A stretch of 64,000 nt of DNA from Bacilli bacterium (lineage in GTDB: Bacteria > Bacillota_I > Bacilli_A > Izemoplasmatales > Hujiaoplasmataceae). Below, in pieces: positions 62,108-64,000 of the stretch. The stretch lies in contig JAGYOE010000001.1 in NCBI GenBank assembly GCA_018399755.1, positions 53,457 to 117,456 of the forward strand, read 5' to 3'. Both the position numbers and the translations under genes were made by a program. The notes under the pieces were generated by a model. It had not been told where the DNA came from and made no database searches. It saw only the letters and a program-made list of their open reading frames with translations. Each line of letters starts with the position of its first letter. The stretch's first letter is position 1.

Positions 62108-64000
62108 TTGAAAACATTTTATATAACAACTCCAATATACTATCCTAATTCTAAATATCATATTGGTTCATCATATACTACCTGTTTATGTGATAGTTTA
62201 AAACGATATAAAAAATTACAGGGTTATGATACTCGCTTTTTAACTGGTAATGATGAACATGGACAAAAAATAGCCGAAACTGCAGAAAAAAAGCAAATAA
62301 CTCCACAAAAGCATGTTGATTATATGGCTGAACAAACCCAAGAATTATGGGATTATTTAAAAATAGATAATGATGACTTTATAAGAACAACTGAAAAACG
62401 TCACGAAATTGTTGTACAAAAAATATTTGAAAAACTATTAGACAAAGGTGATATTTATTTAGGAGAATACTCTGGACATTACTGTACATCATGTGAAGCC
62501 TATTTAACGGAAACACAGTTAATTGATGGGTCAATTTGTCCTGATTGTGGTTCAAAAACAAAGATTTTAAAAGAAGAAACCTATTTGTTTAAACTCTCAA
62601 AATATTCTGAGAGGCTATTAAAATATATTGAAGATAATCCTAATTTTATCTTTCCTGAATCAAGGAAAAATGAAGTGGTTCAGTTTATTAAATCAGGATT
62701 AAACGATTTATCAGTTTCTCGAACTGCTTTTGATTGGGGAGTAAAAGTTAAAAGTAATCCCAAACATGTAGTTTATGTTTGGATAGATGCTTTAAGTAAT
62801 TATATTACTTCATTAGGATATAACTCTAAAGATGATAGCTTATTTCAAAAATATTGGGTTAATGGCGATGAAGTAGTACATATTATTGGTAAGGATATAT
62901 TAAGATTCCATGCAATTTATTGGCCGATTATTTTAATGGCTTTAGATTTGCCAATTAAATTCCGTTTATTTGCTCATGGTTGGTACTTAATGAAATCAGG
63001 AAAAATATCTAAGTCAAAAGGAAATGTTATTTATCCAGAACAACTAGTTGATAAATATAGTTTGGATGCATTTAGATATTATATAGTTAGAGAGTTAAGT
63101 TACGGACATGATGGTGAATTTACACCTGAATATTATGTTAAAAGGATTAATACTGACTTAGCTAATGACTATGGAAATTTAGTATCTAGAACAATATCTA
63201 TGGTTAATAAATACTTTGATGGCGAAGTAGAAAATAAGCCACATAATCATAAATATAATAAGTTTGAAGCTGAGTTAAGAGATAAAACTAATAAAACTTA
63301 TATCAAATATAGAAAATTGATGGATGAATTTAAAATAGCTGAGGCTTTATCAGAGGTTAGTTCATTAGTTAAACGCACTAACAAATTAATAGATGATACA
63401 TTTCCATGGGAATTGGCCAAAGATAAGAGTTTAACCGATGTCTTAGAGTCTGTAATGTTTCATTTGCTTGAAAGCATCCGCTTAATAACTATTCTTTATA
63501 TTCCTGTTTTAATAGATACTACTGATAAAGTTTTTAATTACTTAAATGTGGAATCAGAAAATAAAGATTTTAATGCTTATGATTTCGGAAGAAAAGCAAA
63601 GTATAAAGTTGCTAAAAAAACTAGCCACCTTTTTCCTAGGTTAGATGTAGAAAAAGAGAGTAAAAAAATTAGAGAAATGATGGAAAACAATATTTCAAAA
63701 ACTAAAAAAATAGATCAAAAGGAATCAGTAAATATAAAACCTGAAATTGAGTTTAATGATTTCACTAAACTTGATATTGTAGTAGGGAAAATAATCTCAG
63801 CAAAACACCATGAAAACGCAGATAAACTTTTGGTTTTTGCGGTTGATACTGGAGATAAAGTTAGATCAATCGTTTCAGGGATAGCTAAATTTTATAATCC
63901 AGATAATTTAGTAAATAAAAATGTATTAGTAGTTCGTAACTTAAAACCAGTTAAACTAAGAGGTGTTTTAAGCGAAGGTATGATTCTAAGTGCAGAAGCA
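62108..64000 (+). CDS. metG: Methionyl-tRNA synthetase (TTG start, continues beyond window)
   Basis: FYITTPIYYPNSKYHIGSSYTT; GNDEHGQKIAE; KISKSKGNVI; C-terminal tRNA-binding domain FTKLDIVVGKIISAKHHENADKLLVFAVDTG; not in ORF track. Confidence 0.96.
   Translation, partial: MKTFYITTPIYYPNSKYHIGSSYTTCLCDSLKRYKKLQGYDTRFLTGNDEHGQKIAETAEKKQITPQKHVDYMAEQTQELWDYLKIDNDDFIRTTEKRHEIVVQKIFEKLLDKGDIYLGEYSGHYCTSCEAYLTETQLIDGSICPDCGSKTKILKEETYLFKLSKYSERLLKYIEDNPNFIFPESRKNEVVQFIKSGLNDLSVSRTAFDWGVKVKSNPKHVVYVWIDALSNYITSLGYNSKDDSLFQKYWVNGDEVVHIIGKDILRFHAIYWPIILMALDLPIKFRLFAHGWYLMKSGKISKSKGNVIYPEQLVDKYSLDAFRYYIVRELSYGHDGEFTPEYYVKRINTDLANDYGNLVSRTISMVNKYFDGEVENKPHNHKYNKFEAELRDKTNKTYIKYRKLMDEFKIAEALSEVSSLVKRTNKLIDDTFPWELAKDKSLTDVLESVMFHLLESIRLITILYIPVLIDTTDKVFNYLNVESENKDFNAYDFGRKAKYKVAKKTSHLFPRLDVEKESKKIREMMENNISKTKKIDQKESVNIKPEIEFNDFTKLDIVVGKIISAKHHENADKLLVFAVDTGDKVRSIVSGIAKFYNPDNLVNKNVLVVRNLKPVKLRGVLSEGMILSAEA

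Noticed and set aside
60149-62561. Minus-strand ORFs 60149, 61736 and 62379
   Set aside because: Antisense to well-supported trmN6-like, DJ-1 and metG coding sequences.

Overview
AT-rich bacterial chromosome window that uses TGA as a stop. Gene content and order suggest a Mollicutes-related Bacillota lineage, possibly Izemoplasma-like; this is inference only. Layout: (1) 0-3.5 kb, parA/parB (soj/spo0J), DUF951 and a MazG-like gene. (2) 3.6-4.7 kb, a tRNA cluster whose first members are clean and whose later members are visibly corrupted. (3) 4.7-17.5 kb, an accessory region in which almost every gene is broken by small indels (XRE regulator, membrane proteins, DUF2202 ferritin-like, NUDIX, WG-repeat lipoprotein, ArsC-like, nitroreductase). 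It carries a ladder of about four or five partial copies of the tRNA-Phe 3' end plus its terminator, roughly 2.5 kb apart. (4) 17.6-36.8 kb, intact metabolic, transport and signalling genes, including a candidate yybP-ykoY riboswitch before a P-type ATPase and a translationally overlapping B12-binding/GGDEF gene pair. (5) 36.9-51.3 kb, the S10-spc-alpha ribosomal protein superoperon. (6) 51.4-64 kb, a HEPN-like/CBS protein, ECF transporter, truA, metal ABC transporter, tmk, holB, ricT, trmN6-like, rsmI, DJ-1 family and metG (runs off the end). Most interesting points: a probable B12-dependent photoreceptor (Wx9EH motif) coupled to a diguanylate cyclase; serial tRNA-Phe 3'-end duplications that look like stacked integrative elements; a HEPN-like RX4H-CBS fusion at the end of the ribosomal operon; a sialate O-acetylesterase-like protein lacking its catalytic residues; and a sharply bounded indel-rich block that is probably unpolished sequence. 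No search or folding tool was run; family calls are from motif recognition.
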